A stretch of DNA of 18,166 nucleotides, taken from NCBI GenBank assembly GCA_027017505.1, contig JALUQR010000010.1, positions 1 to 18,166 of the forward strand. The letters run 5' to 3'. Positions 1-8,900 of the stretch are shown piece by piece. The stretch is from a bacterium (GTDB taxonomy: Bacteria > Desulfobacterota > GWC2-55-46 > DRQE01). The notes under the pieces were generated by a model. That model searched no databases, was not told where the DNA came from, and saw only the letters and a program-made list of their open reading frames with translations. The translations under genes and the position numbers were made by a program. Each line of letters begins with the position of its first letter. Positions within the stretch are counted from its first letter, which is position 1.

Positions 1-767
1 CTTATGACCACCTCTGAATCCTCCAGTATGAGTGTGGCAACAAGGAAGAACGCTGCAGAAGATATATCCCCAGGGATGCGAAGATACCTTCCCTTAAGCT
101 CTCCTCCAGGGGTTATTTTTATCCTGAGCCCGTCTCTTGTCAGGCGGGCTCCGAAAAGGGAGAGCATTCGTTCTGTGTGGTCTCTTGTTCTCTGCGGTTC
201 CTCCACCACGGTTTCACCGTGGGCGTAAAGGCCTGCAATAAGAAGTGCTGATTTTACCTGTGCACTTGCCACTGGAAGTCTGTAATTTATGGCCTTGAGT
301 GTCTCACCTTTTATGCTCACGGGCAGATAGCCTGCGTTTTTTCTGCCATAGATGGTTGCTCCCATCTGTGTGAGGGGTTCTGTAACCCTTGCCATGGGTC
401 TTGACCTGAGGGATTCATCTCCTGTTATGACTGAAAAGAACCGCTGTGCTGAAAGAAGCCCCATGAGGAGCCTTGCGGTGGTCCCTGAGTTTCCCGCATA
501 GAGCACATCCTCTGGTTCCACGAGCCCGTGAAGCCCCACACCATCTATGAACAGGGTGTTGTGTGGCCCCTTCTTTATACCCACACCCATTGCCCTGAAT
601 GCGTTAATGGTTCTTGCGTTGTCATCTCCTGGTGCGAGTCCCACTATCTGGGTTCTGCCCTCTGCTATTGAACCCAGGATGACCGCCCTGTGGGATATGC
701 TCTTATCCCCTGGTACAACTATCTCACCGTTTATCCTGACAGCAGGTCTTATAAGTGTGCTATCCAT
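1..767 (-). CDS. aroA: 3-phosphoshikimate 1-carboxyvinyltransferase (EPSP synthase), N-terminal part, cut by the window edge
   Basis: The enzyme joins phosphoenolpyruvate to shikimate-3-phosphate, the sixth shikimate-pathway step, in the cytoplasm. About 255 codons are visible and the C-terminal part lies beyond base 1. The start reads MDSTLIRPAVRINGEIVVPG, then DKSISHRA with the family's phosphate-binding Lys-Ser, an AGNSGTTARLL segment (the NSGT PEP-binding motif), SLRSRPM, and LPVASAQVKSALLIAGL, all typical of AroA. The ATG at 767 is chosen because its eight-base overlap with the tyrA stop is usual in this tight operon, and the reading starts just before the conserved N-terminal strand. 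It is the last gene seen of the pheA-hisC-aroF-tyrA-aroA run. Identification is secure. The sequence does not show whether it is the glyphosate-sensitive class I type. Confidence 0.95.
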   Translation of the reverse strand, partial: MDSTLIRPAVRINGEIVVPGDKSISHRAVILGSIAEGRTQIVGLAPGDDNARTINAFRAMGVGIKKGPHNTLFIDGVGLHGLVEPEDVLYAGNSGTTARLLMGLLSAQRFFSVITGDESLRSRPMARVTEPLTQMGATIYGRKNAGYLPVSIKGETLKAINYRLPVASAQVKSALLIAGLYAHGETVVEEPQRTRDHTERMLSLFGARLTRDGLRIKITPGGELKGRYLRIPGDISSAAFFLVATLILEDSEVVI

Positions 768-1638
768 CCGCTATGTGTGCGTCCCTTATCTTTTTTGCCC
801 TTTCAAATGCCCTTTTTATGGCCGAAAGCTCATCCCTGGCAATACTCTCTTTGAGCTCTTCCAGTGTGCGCTGGAACTCCTCTATGGCATCGAGTATGGC
901 TGTTCTGTTCATGGAGCATATGTCAGCCCACATCTCTGGAGAGCTTGACGCTATGCGTGTGAAGTCTCTGAACCCGCCTGCAGAGAACTCAAGAAGCGTC
1001 TGACCCTTTTTTTCTTCCATGCTGGCAATGGTATTCACAAGTGAGTAGGCTATAACATGTGGCAGGTGGCTCACGCCTGCAAGGATTATATCGTGCAGTT
1101 TTGCATCCATTATGACCACCTGCGAGCCCACCTCCTGCCACAGCTCCCTTATGGTGTTGAGTGCTTCCTGGTTTGTTGCGGGTGTGGGTGTGATGATACA
1201 CTTTTTGTCTTTAAACAGTCCTGTAAGCGCAGCACCAGCGCCTGAATGTTCTGTGCCTGCTATTGGATGGGCTGGAACGAAACTCACGCCATCTTTAAGG
1301 AGTGGTTCCACCTCCTCTATTATCTTTTCCTTGACACTTCCCACATCTGTCACTATGGTGCCCTTATCGAGCACGGGCATTATACTGTCTACCACCCTTG
1401 CCACACTCTTTACCGGTACTGCCACCACCACCAGACTGCATCCTTCAGCGCCTCTGGCAGGGTCTGTTGTCCAGCTATCCACTATTTTGCGGGATTCTGC
1501 AATCCTTAAGTTCTCTCTGCTTCTGCCTATGCCCACCACATGGCCTGCGGGCCCGAGCCTTTTCATATCCAGGGCAAGGGAGCCACCTATAAGGCCAACC
1601 CCCACTATGGCGACTTTTTTAAAGAAGGTTTTTTTCAA
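760..1638 (-). CDS. tyrA: prephenate (or arogenate) dehydrogenase
   Basis: The enzyme oxidatively decarboxylates prephenate to 4-hydroxyphenylpyruvate (or arogenate to tyrosine) with NAD(P). The protein opens with a Rossmann motif, VAIVGVGLIGGS (residues 9-20). It also has the catalytic-region motif HPIAGTEHSG near residue 123, SHLPHVIAY in the helical dimerisation domain, and FRDFTRIASS. There is no ACT domain and no chorismate mutase fusion, so it is a monofunctional TyrA of 292 residues. The reading frame continues upstream to an ATG at 1734, but that stretch lies inside aroF and has no TyrA character. I choose the TTG at 1638: it lies two bases after the aroF stop, follows a GGGAGG Shine-Dalgarno at a usable distance, and sits just before the dinucleotide-binding strand. 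Substrate preference cannot be read from the sequence. Confidence 0.93.
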   Translation of the reverse strand: MKKTFFKKVAIVGVGLIGGSLALDMKRLGPAGHVVGIGRSRENLRIAESRKIVDSWTTDPARGAEGCSLVVVAVPVKSVARVVDSIMPVLDKGTIVTDVGSVKEKIIEEVEPLLKDGVSFVPAHPIAGTEHSGAGAALTGLFKDKKCIITPTPATNQEALNTIRELWQEVGSQVVIMDAKLHDIILAGVSHLPHVIAYSLVNTIASMEEKKGQTLLEFSAGGFRDFTRIASSSPEMWADICSMNRTAILDAIEEFQRTLEELKESIARDELSAIKRAFERAKKIRDAHIADG

Positions 1639-1640
1639 GA

Positions 1641-2654
1641 CTAAATGGTCCTCCCTACCGCACTGGCTATGGCCTTTAGTTCTTCCATCAGGCGATGGAA
1701 CTTTTCGGGCTTCAGCGACTGGGCACCATCGCACAGGGCGTTTTCAGGGTCTGAATGCACCTCTATCATGAGCCCGTCTGCACCCACTGCAACCGCTGCC
1801 TTTGCAAGGGGTGCAACGAGGTCCCACTTGCCCGTTGCGTGGCTCGGGTCCACTATGACGGGAAGATGGGTTTCCTCCTTGAGCACCGGTACGGCACTCA
1901 GGTCAAGGGTGTTGCGCGTTGCGGTCTCAAAGGTTCTTATGCCCCTTTCACAGAGTATTATGTTGGTGTTGCCCTGTGATGCTATGTACTCTGCACTCAT
2001 CAGCCATTCCTTTATGGTTGCTGAAAGCCCTCTTTTAAGGAGCACGGGTTTGCCCGTTTTGCCCACCTCTGTGAGGAGTCTAAAGTTCTGCATGTTTCTG
2101 GCACCTATCTGGATTATGTCCACATACTCGCAGAGAAGCTCTGTATCGCGTGGGTCCATAAGCTCGCTGACCACTGGCAGGCCTGTCTTCTCCTTTGCCT
2201 TTTTCAGATACTTCAGGCCCTCTTCACCGAGTCCCTGGAACGAATATGGAGATGTTCTGGGCTTGAAAGCCCCGCCCCTCAGGAAGTTTGCCCCGCTTTT
2301 TTTTACCCTCTCTGCACAGTCCATGAGCAGGGCCTCTGTTTCAACACTGCAGGGGCCTGCAATCACCTGTACCCTCTCTGCACCTATCTTTCTTCCCTCC
2401 ACCTCTATCACCGTGGACTCGGGCTTGAACTCCCTGCTCACATACTTGTAGGGTTTGAGAACGGGCATTACCTTTTCAACACCTGGCAGGGCCTCAAGGG
2501 GCACGGTCTCAAGAAGTGATTCATCGCCTATGACACCTATTATGGTTCTCTCCTTACCCTTCGATATGATAACCGATAGCCCCGTGGCCTCTACCCTTTC
2601 CACTATATGGTCTATCTCCTGCTGTGTAACATCCTTCTTAAGTACGATAATCAT
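1641..2654 (-). CDS. aroF: 3-deoxy-7-phosphoheptulonate (DAHP) synthase with N-terminal ferredoxin-like regulatory domain
   Basis: The enzyme condenses phosphoenolpyruvate and erythrose-4-phosphate, the committed step of the shikimate pathway. Of 337 residues, the first 70 or so (starting MIIVLKKDVTQQEIDHIV) form the ferredoxin-like domain seen in Thermotoga-type type I beta enzymes, where it mediates tyrosine or phenylalanine feedback. The TIM barrel follows, with IAGPCSVE (Cys102 as metal ligand), GGAFKPRTSPYSFQG, IQIGARNMQNF, KRGLSAT and VDPSHATG. The ATG at 2654 overlaps the hisC stop in an ATGA arrangement, with an AGGGG sequence just upstream. Feedback control is inferred from domain architecture. 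The short N-terminal domain argues against the E. coli AroF/G/H type. Confidence 0.95.
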   Translation of the reverse strand: MIIVLKKDVTQQEIDHIVERVEATGLSVIISKGKERTIIGVIGDESLLETVPLEALPGVEKVMPVLKPYKYVSREFKPESTVIEVEGRKIGAERVQVIAGPCSVETEALLMDCAERVKKSGANFLRGGAFKPRTSPYSFQGLGEEGLKYLKKAKEKTGLPVVSELMDPRDTELLCEYVDIIQIGARNMQNFRLLTEVGKTGKPVLLKRGLSATIKEWLMSAEYIASQGNTNIILCERGIRTFETATRNTLDLSAVPVLKEETHLPVIVDPSHATGKWDLVAPLAKAAVAVGADGLMIEVHSDPENALCDGAQSLKPEKFHRLMEELKAIASAVGRTI

Positions 2655-3766
2655 AGATGAGACCCCTCCCTTTCTCTGTATTCTTCTGTTATCTCTCTCA
2701 GGGCATTTATGAAGGCCCTGTTTTCGTGTTCTGTGCCAACGGTAACCCTTATGTATTCTGCAAGTCCGAACCCCTTCATGGGTCTTACTATGATGCCCTT
2801 TTCAAGAAGCCTTCTGTAAAACCCCTCTCCATCGCCAACCTTTATAAGAAAGAAGTTTGCCTCTGTCTTTACAAAAGGGTAGCCCAGTTTTTCAATCTCC
2901 CTGTACAGGTAGGCAAGCCCCTTTATGTTGTTCTCTATGGAGCGTTCTATGTGGTCTGTATCGTTAAGTGCCTCCACTGCTCCAATCTGTGCAAGGCTGT
3001 TTACATTGAAGGGCTGACGCACCCTGTTAAGATAGTCCACTATCTGTGGATGTGCTATTGCGTAGCCTATCCTCAGGCCTGCAAGCCCGTGGATCTTTGA
3101 GAATGTCCTTAAGACCACAACCTCTCTGCCCTCTCTGACATAGTCGAGCGAGCGTGGAAACCCCTCGTCCTGCACATACTCATAATACGCCTCATCAAGA
3201 CACACCACAACCCCCTCTGGCAGACCATTGAGGAACCACTCCACCTCATCTTTCCTTACGATGGTTCCCGTGGGGTTGTTCGGGTTTGCGATGAAGACCA
3301 GCCGTGTTCTTTCAGTAACCGCATCTGCCATGGCCTTAAGTGATATTCGAAGATTCTCATCAAGCCCCACCCTTACGGGCACACCACCCTGTGCCCTTAC
3401 CACAAGGGGATAGACCGCAAACGACGGGTCTGCCATAATCACCTGGTCACCCTCTCTGACAAAGACCCTTACCAGAAGCTCTATAATCTCGTTGGAGCCG
3501 TTTCCAAAAATGAGCATATCCTCAGCCACACCGAGCCTTTCTGCAAGCTTCCTTCTGAGATAAAAACAGGACCCATCAGGATACCTGTTAAGCCCTGCCA
3601 GCGCACGCTTTATGGCCTCCACAGCCCTTGGAGACGGCCCCAGGGGGTTCTCATTGCTTGCAAGCTTTACAGGCCTGAGCCCGAGCTCCCTTTCCACCTC
3701 CTCAATGGGCCTGCCAGGCGGATAGGGCACAAGCTCCTCTATGTAATCAGGTATGCGTAACTTCAT
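2651..3766 (-). CDS. hisC: histidinol-phosphate/aromatic aminotransferase
   Basis: A PLP-dependent fold type I aminotransferase of the HisC family, 371 residues. Motifs are KLASNENPLGPSP (36-48), FGNGSNE (87-93), NPNNPTG (161-167), DEAYYEY (191-197), the PLP lysine in TFSKIHGLAGLRIGY (Lys224), and VRPMKGFG near the end. HisC enzymes act on histidinol phosphate, and many also transaminate phenylpyruvate and 4-hydroxyphenylpyruvate. Lying between pheA and aroF, with no other his gene in view, it probably supplies the last step of Phe and Tyr synthesis, possibly alongside a histidine role. The ATG at 3766 is chosen over an in-frame TTG at 3778. Neither has a clean Shine-Dalgarno. The stop overlaps the aroF start by four bases. 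Confidence 0.9.
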   Translation of the reverse strand: MKLRIPDYIEELVPYPPGRPIEEVERELGLRPVKLASNENPLGPSPRAVEAIKRALAGLNRYPDGSCFYLRRKLAERLGVAEDMLIFGNGSNEIIELLVRVFVREGDQVIMADPSFAVYPLVVRAQGGVPVRVGLDENLRISLKAMADAVTERTRLVFIANPNNPTGTIVRKDEVEWFLNGLPEGVVVCLDEAYYEYVQDEGFPRSLDYVREGREVVVLRTFSKIHGLAGLRIGYAIAHPQIVDYLNRVRQPFNVNSLAQIGAVEALNDTDHIERSIENNIKGLAYLYREIEKLGYPFVKTEANFFLIKVGDGEGFYRRLLEKGIIVRPMKGFGLAEYIRVTVGTEHENRAFINALREITEEYREREGSHL

Positions 3767-3823
3767 ATTGTTTGTCAACTTTCTTAAAATTAAAAATTAA
3801 CTTTATCTCATAACGCCTTCTAA

Positions 3824-4894
3824 TTACTGGCTTTTGGGATAAGAGCCCAGAATCTTTATGAACGAACACTGCTGTTCCAGTTTATCTATTGCCTGTTTTA
3901 TTTTTTTATCCGTTATGTGTCCTTCCATATCGAGGAAGAACACATATTCCCATGCCTTTGTCTTCATCGGGCGGGACTCTATCTTTGTAAGGTTTATGTT
4001 TCTCTGTGCAAACGGGCGCAGTATGCGGTAGAGTGCACCAGGTGCGTCCTTTATGGCAAAGAGTATTGATGTTTTATCCGAGCCTGTCTTTGCGGTGCTC
4101 TTTTTACCTATAACGAGAAACCTTGTAAAGTTATTGGGGTTGTCTTCTATCTTTCTTTCCACTATCTTGAGGTCATAGGTGGTGGATGCTGCCTCGCTTG
4201 CTATGGCACCTATGGATGGGTCTTGTACCGCCTTCTGTGCTGCAAGTGCTGTGGATGCGGTATCCACCACAGCCACCCCTGGCAGATGCTTTTTAAGCCA
4301 TTTTGAGCACTGCGCTATGGCATGGGAGTTTGAGGAGACCTTTTTTATGTCCCTGAGTCTGCCTGTTTTGTTCATAAGTGCAAGGGAGACCTCAAGCATA
4401 ATCTCTGCACATATCTTCAGGTTCGATGTTATGAACATATCCAGCGTGTGGTCCACCGCACCCTCTGTGGTGTTCTCAACCGGTACCACGCCAAAGTCTG
4501 CCTTGCCCTTTTCCACCTCATCGAATACATCCGCTATCTCATCCTTCGGGATGAACTCACCTGAAAGCCCGAAATGACGCATCGCAGCCTCATGGGTGAA
4601 TGTGGCATACGGACCCAGAAAGGCTATCTTAAGGGGTTTTTCAAGCGAAAGAGACGCACTCATTATCTCCCTGAAGATGTTCCTTATCGCACTGTCAGGT
4701 ATGGGACCCCTGTTGAGGGATACAAGCCTCTCATAGATTTCCCTCTCACGCTCGGGTGAGTAGTAGTCCTGCCTGTTCTGGGTCTTTATCCTGCCTATCT
4801 CTATTACGAGTTTTGCCCTCTCGTTGAGAAGCCTGAGTATCTTTTCGTCAATTTCATCTATCTTTTCTCTCAACTCTTTAAGATTTTTTGACAC
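3824..4894 (-). CDS. pheA: bifunctional chorismate mutase / prephenate dehydratase (P-protein)
   Basis: The protein converts chorismate to prephenate and then to phenylpyruvate. Three domains are visible: an AroQ chorismate mutase helix bundle (residues 1-90, LREKIDEIDEKILRLLNERAKL), prephenate dehydratase (about 88-270, with FLGPYATFTHEAA, VPVENTTEG and the catalytic NNFTRFLVIG), and a C-terminal ACT domain (about 276-350, FAIKDAPGALYRIL and the Phe-binding ESRP), so phenylalanine feedback is expected. Two GTG codons could start it. The one at 4894 has AGAGGT six bases upstream; the one at 4900 touches that ribosome site, so 4894 (356 residues) is preferred. It is the first gene after a short gap holding a plausible promoter. 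A 57-base AT-rich gap, with no terminator seen, separates it from hisC. Confidence 0.94.
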   Translation of the reverse strand: MSKNLKELREKIDEIDEKILRLLNERAKLVIEIGRIKTQNRQDYYSPEREREIYERLVSLNRGPIPDSAIRNIFREIMSASLSLEKPLKIAFLGPYATFTHEAAMRHFGLSGEFIPKDEIADVFDEVEKGKADFGVVPVENTTEGAVDHTLDMFITSNLKICAEIMLEVSLALMNKTGRLRDIKKVSSNSHAIAQCSKWLKKHLPGVAVVDTASTALAAQKAVQDPSIGAIASEAASTTYDLKIVERKIEDNPNNFTRFLVIGKKSTAKTGSDKTSILFAIKDAPGALYRILRPFAQRNINLTKIESRPMKTKAWEYVFFLDMEGHITDKKIKQAIDKLEQQCSFIKILGSYPKSQ

Positions 4895-4929
4895 CTTCAC
4901 ACCTCTATTTCATTGAAATTTAAGTATTT

Positions 4930-4958
4930 AGGATAAATCATTTCATGTCGAAATTCAA
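4930..4958 (-). promoter_or_regulatory. candidate sigma70 promoter of the aromatic operon
   Basis: On the minus strand TTGAAT (4958-4953) and TATCCT (4935-4930) are separated by 17 bases, each matching the consensus at 4 of 6 positions. The start point would fall near 4923, about 29 bases ahead of the preferred pheA start. This lies in the only gap between accA and the aromatic genes, where a new transcription start is expected. The match is moderate and read-through from accA remains possible. Confidence 0.4.
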
Positions 4959-4973
4959 TCCCAAACTCTCTTT

Positions 4974-5933
4974 TCACTCTTCCCTGAATATTCCCATCCT
5001 GCGGAACTTTCTGTATCTATCTTCCAGGAGTTCCTCTTCTGAGAGGTTTTTAAGCTCATCGAGGCTTTCGAGCAGGGCCTTTTTGAGGTTTTCTCCTGCA
5101 AGCTGGTAGTTACGGTGTGCCCCGCCTGGTGGTTCTTCCACCACCCTGTCTATTATGCCCAGCTCTTTAAGCTCCCTTGCACTCATACGGAGCTGTACTG
5201 CTGCAAGTTCTGCCTTTGAGCCATCCTTCCAGAGTATTGCAGCGCATCCCTCGGGCGAGATAACCGAGTATATGGAGTACTCGAGCATCAACACCCTGTT
5301 TGCCACGCCTATGGCAAGGGCACCCCCGCTTCCGCCCTCGCCTATCACCGCACTCACCACAGGCACCTTAAGGCCAGCCATGTACCGCAGGTTCTCCGCT
5401 ATTGCCAGAGCCTGTCCCCTTTCCTCTGCCTCTATGTCAGGCGCAGCACCAGGGGTATCTATAAATGTTATAACAGGTCTGCGGAACCTTTCTGCAAGCT
5501 CCATGAGGCGTTTTGCCTTCCTGTAACCCTCAGGATGTGGCATACCATAGTTGCGGTGAAACCTTTCCCTGGTGTTTCTTCCCTTCTGGTGGCCTATGAC
5601 AACCACCTTTCTATCTTCTATTCTGCCGAGCCCGCCAACTATCGCAGGGTCATCCCTGTAGAGGCGGTCGCCGTGGAGTTCTTCAAAATCATCGAAGATA
5701 AGCCCTATGTAATCCAGGGTGTAGGGTCTTGCAGGGTGTCTTGCAACAAGGGTTATCTGCCAGGCGTTAAGGTTGGAGTAAATCTCCTTTATAAGCCTGT
5801 CCCGCTTCTCCTCAAGCCTTTCAAGCTCCCTTTTAAGCTCAGGGGTGAGCTCCTGGGAGAACTTAAGCTCCTCTATCTTCTTTTCTATCTCCTCAACGGG
5901 TTTTTCAAACTCTCTTATATTTTTATACTGCAT
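4974..5933 (-). CDS. accA: acetyl-CoA carboxylase carboxyltransferase subunit alpha
   Basis: The protein is the alpha half of the carboxyltransferase that moves CO2 from biotin carboxyl carrier protein to acetyl-CoA, giving malonyl-CoA for fatty-acid synthesis. At 319 residues it has normal length. It begins with the usual coiled helix (EFEKPVEEIEKKIEELKF), followed by the crotonase-like core: ARHPARPYTLDYI, FEELHGDR, GHQKGR, FIDTPGAAP, GEGGSGGALAIGVANRVLMLEYSIYSVISPEGCA. The ATG at 5933 lies 19 bases inside the end of dnaE and has GGGAG nine bases upstream, so translation is probably coupled. The dnaE-accA neighbourhood is common in bacteria. The partner accD is not in the window. Confidence 0.96.
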   Translation of the reverse strand: MQYKNIREFEKPVEEIEKKIEELKFSQELTPELKRELERLEEKRDRLIKEIYSNLNAWQITLVARHPARPYTLDYIGLIFDDFEELHGDRLYRDDPAIVGGLGRIEDRKVVVIGHQKGRNTRERFHRNYGMPHPEGYRKAKRLMELAERFRRPVITFIDTPGAAPDIEAEERGQALAIAENLRYMAGLKVPVVSAVIGEGGSGGALAIGVANRVLMLEYSIYSVISPEGCAAILWKDGSKAELAAVQLRMSARELKELGIIDRVVEEPPGGAHRNYQLAGENLKKALLESLDELKNLSEEELLEDRYRKFRRMGIFREE

Positions 5934-8900
5934 CTGTGGAATCTCCCGTGTGTGAGTTTTATCTCACAGCCCTCTATGGAGTTTTTTATCTCCTCAAGCA
6001 CCCTCCTTGAGGGCTCAACACGAAGGCTATCGGGTAGCATGAGCACACTCTCTATTCTGTCCTCTCCCCTTAGATGCAGAAACACCTGAGACCGGCCGGG
6101 ATGCTGTAGGAGCATCTCCTTCAGTGTGTATATATCGTTCTCCTTTATCGAGGATGTGGGCGCTATTATGTGTGTTCTTGGTGGAAGTTTTTTTCGTGCA
6201 TCCTCAAGGGTTAAAACATCCGTTGCAACAAGCCTTACAAGCTCTTCCTTTTCTCTATCCCGTTCCACCCTTCCGAGAAAGACAAGCGGGGTGTCCACCT
6301 CCATTATGTCAAGCACCCTTGAGTAGAGCTCGCTGAACACTATGACCTCAAGACTTCCCTTAAGGTCCTCAACCGTGAGAAAGGCCATCCTTGAACCCTT
6401 CTTTGTGGTTACCTCTCTCTTCGAGGTTATTATGCACAGAAGTGCCACCTCCTCTGTGTCCCTGGGTCTTCGTTCCTTGAGGGTTTCCGTTGTGTCCGTG
6501 GAATAGAGGGCTATCTCCTCTGTGAGGTCCTCCAGTGGATGGTGTGTTATGTAAAAGCCCAGGGCGTCTTTTTCATGGGCAAGGATGGTGTGTCTGTCCC
6601 ATCTGTTTTCTTCGTGGTCCACAGTGGTCTTTTTTAAGGTGGGTGCTGTTGTTACACCATCAAAAAGGGAGCTTTGCAGTGTGCCTGCATTCTGTCTTTT
6701 TGAGAGGCTTTCTGACAGAAGCTCAAGCTCTTTCATGAGTACACCGCGGTTTTTTCCCGTAAAGTCAAATGCACCGCACTTTATAAGGCTTTCTGTAACC
6801 TTTCTGTTCACGCGCCTGCTGTCCACCCTTTCAAGGAAGTCCTCAAGGGAGCTGAACTGCCCGCCCTTCTCCCTTGCCTGCACTATGGCGTCTATTGCAC
6901 TTGCGCCAACATTCTTTACCGCCTGAAGCCCGAATCTTATGGTATCGCCACTTACGGTAAAGTCCATGGAGCTTTTGTTTATATCAGGTGGAAGCACCCT
7001 TATGCCCATCTCCCTGCAGTCTGCGATATACTTTACAATCTTGTCTGTATCACCCATGTTGGCAGAAAGCAGTGCACTCATGAACTCTGCGGGATAGTGT
7101 GCCTTGAGATATGCGGTCTGATAGGCTATCAGTGCGTACGCAGCGCTGTGGCTTTTGTTAAACCCGTAGCCTGCAAACTTTGCCATAAGCTCGAAGATTC
7201 TCTCTGCCTTGGCCATGGGTATGCCGTTTTCCCTGCATCCCTTAAGGAAGCGCTCGCGCTGTTCAAGCATCACCTCTGGCACCTTTTTGCCCATGGCCTT
7301 TCTCAACACATCAGCCTCTCCAGGGGTGAACCCTGCAAGCACCTTTGCAATCTCCATTACCTGCTCCTGATAGACCATAACCCCGTAGGTGTTCTCCAGT
7401 ATGTCCTTAAGCTGTGGTAGCTCGTAGCGGACAGGCTCCCTGCCGTGTTTGCGCTTTATGAACTCATCCACCATGCCACTCTGAAGCGGGCCTGGCCTGT
7501 AGAGTGCAACGGTCGCTATGAGGTCTTCAAACTTCTCTGGCCTGAGTTTCTTAAGTAGCTCCTTTATGCCAGAGCTTTCAAGCTGGAATATGCCGTTGGT
7601 GTTGGCCGATGAGAGAAGCCTGTAGGTCTCAGGGTCATCAAGGGGTATGCTGTCTATATCGAGTCTCTCACCCCTGTTTCTTTCCACCTCCTTTACAGCC
7701 CTGTCTATAACGGTGAGGGTCTTTACTCCCAGAAAGTCAAACTTAACAAGGCCAATCTTCTCTATATCCTTCATCTGAAACTGGGTGGTAACTATGTTCT
7801 CCTTCTGTCCCTTGTAAAGTGGCAGGTACTCCACAAGGGGCTTCTGGGATATGACCACCCCTGCTGCGTGTGTGGACGCATGGCGTGGCAGGCCCTCAAG
7901 GGCTCTGGCAATCCTTACAAGCTCTGCAACACGGGGGTCTTCCTCTGTGAGTTTCTTAAGCCTGGGCTCTTCCCTGAGTGCCTCATCTATGGTTATGTTG
8001 AGCCTTGGAGGAATGAGCTTTGCTATCCTGTCAACCTCCTGATAGCTCATGTCCAGTGCCCTGCCCACATCCCTTATGACCGCCCTTGCCTTCATCTGTC
8101 CGAAGGTTATAATCTGGGTTACATTGTCCTTGCCGTACTTTTCCGTGACATAGCGTATCACCTCGTCCCTGCCCTCAAAGCAGAAGTCTATGTCTATGTC
8201 AGGAAGGCTTATCCTTTCGGGATTGAGAAACCTCTCAAAAAGAAGGTTATATTTTATGGGGTCAAGGTTTGTTATGCCCAGTGCATAGGCAACAAGGCTT
8301 CCTGCTGCAGAGCCCCTGCCAGGCCCCACCGGTATGCCCTTCCGTTTGGCCTCTTCTATAAAGTCGCTCACTATGAGAAAGTAGCCAGAAAAACCTGTCT
8401 TCTTTATAACATTGAGTTCTTTTGTGAGTCTCTCATAATACTGCAGTCTTCTGTTCTCCCCTATGCCAAGTCTTGATAGCCTTTTTTCAAGCCCCTCTTT
8501 TGCCTTTCTTTCGAGCAGGCTATCCACGGTTTCTCCCTCTGGAAGTGGAAAGTCTGGCAGATGGGTCTCATAGAGGGTGAGCTCAAGGTTACACCTTTCT
8601 GCTATCTCCACCGTGTTCTCTATGGCCTCTGGAACATCCCTGAAAAGCTCTATCATCTGTTCAGGGGATTTAAGGTAGAACTGGTCCGTCTCAAAGCGCA
8701 TCCTCTGGGGGCTGTTTATGGTCTTGCCTGTCTGTATGCAGAGGAGTATGTCGTGTACCTTTGAGTCCTCCTGGGTAAGATAGTGGCAATCGTTGGTTGC
8801 AACAAGGGGTATACCCGTTGCGCTGGCTATCTCCATTAGTGCCTGGTTTACCCTCTTTTGTTCCTTTATGCCGTTGTCCTGAAGTTCAAGGTAGAAGCGC

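Noticed and set aside
1639..1734. Longer tyrA starting at an ATG inside aroF
   Set aside because: The extra 32 residues are the aroF sequence in another frame; a TTG two bases after the aroF stop with a GGGAGG site fits the family start.
1645..2451. Plus-strand open frame of 268 codons
   Set aside because: It lies entirely antisense to aroF, whose protein is conserved along its whole length; similar antisense frames over dnaE, feoB, the ATPase and the acidic protein were rejected for the same reason.
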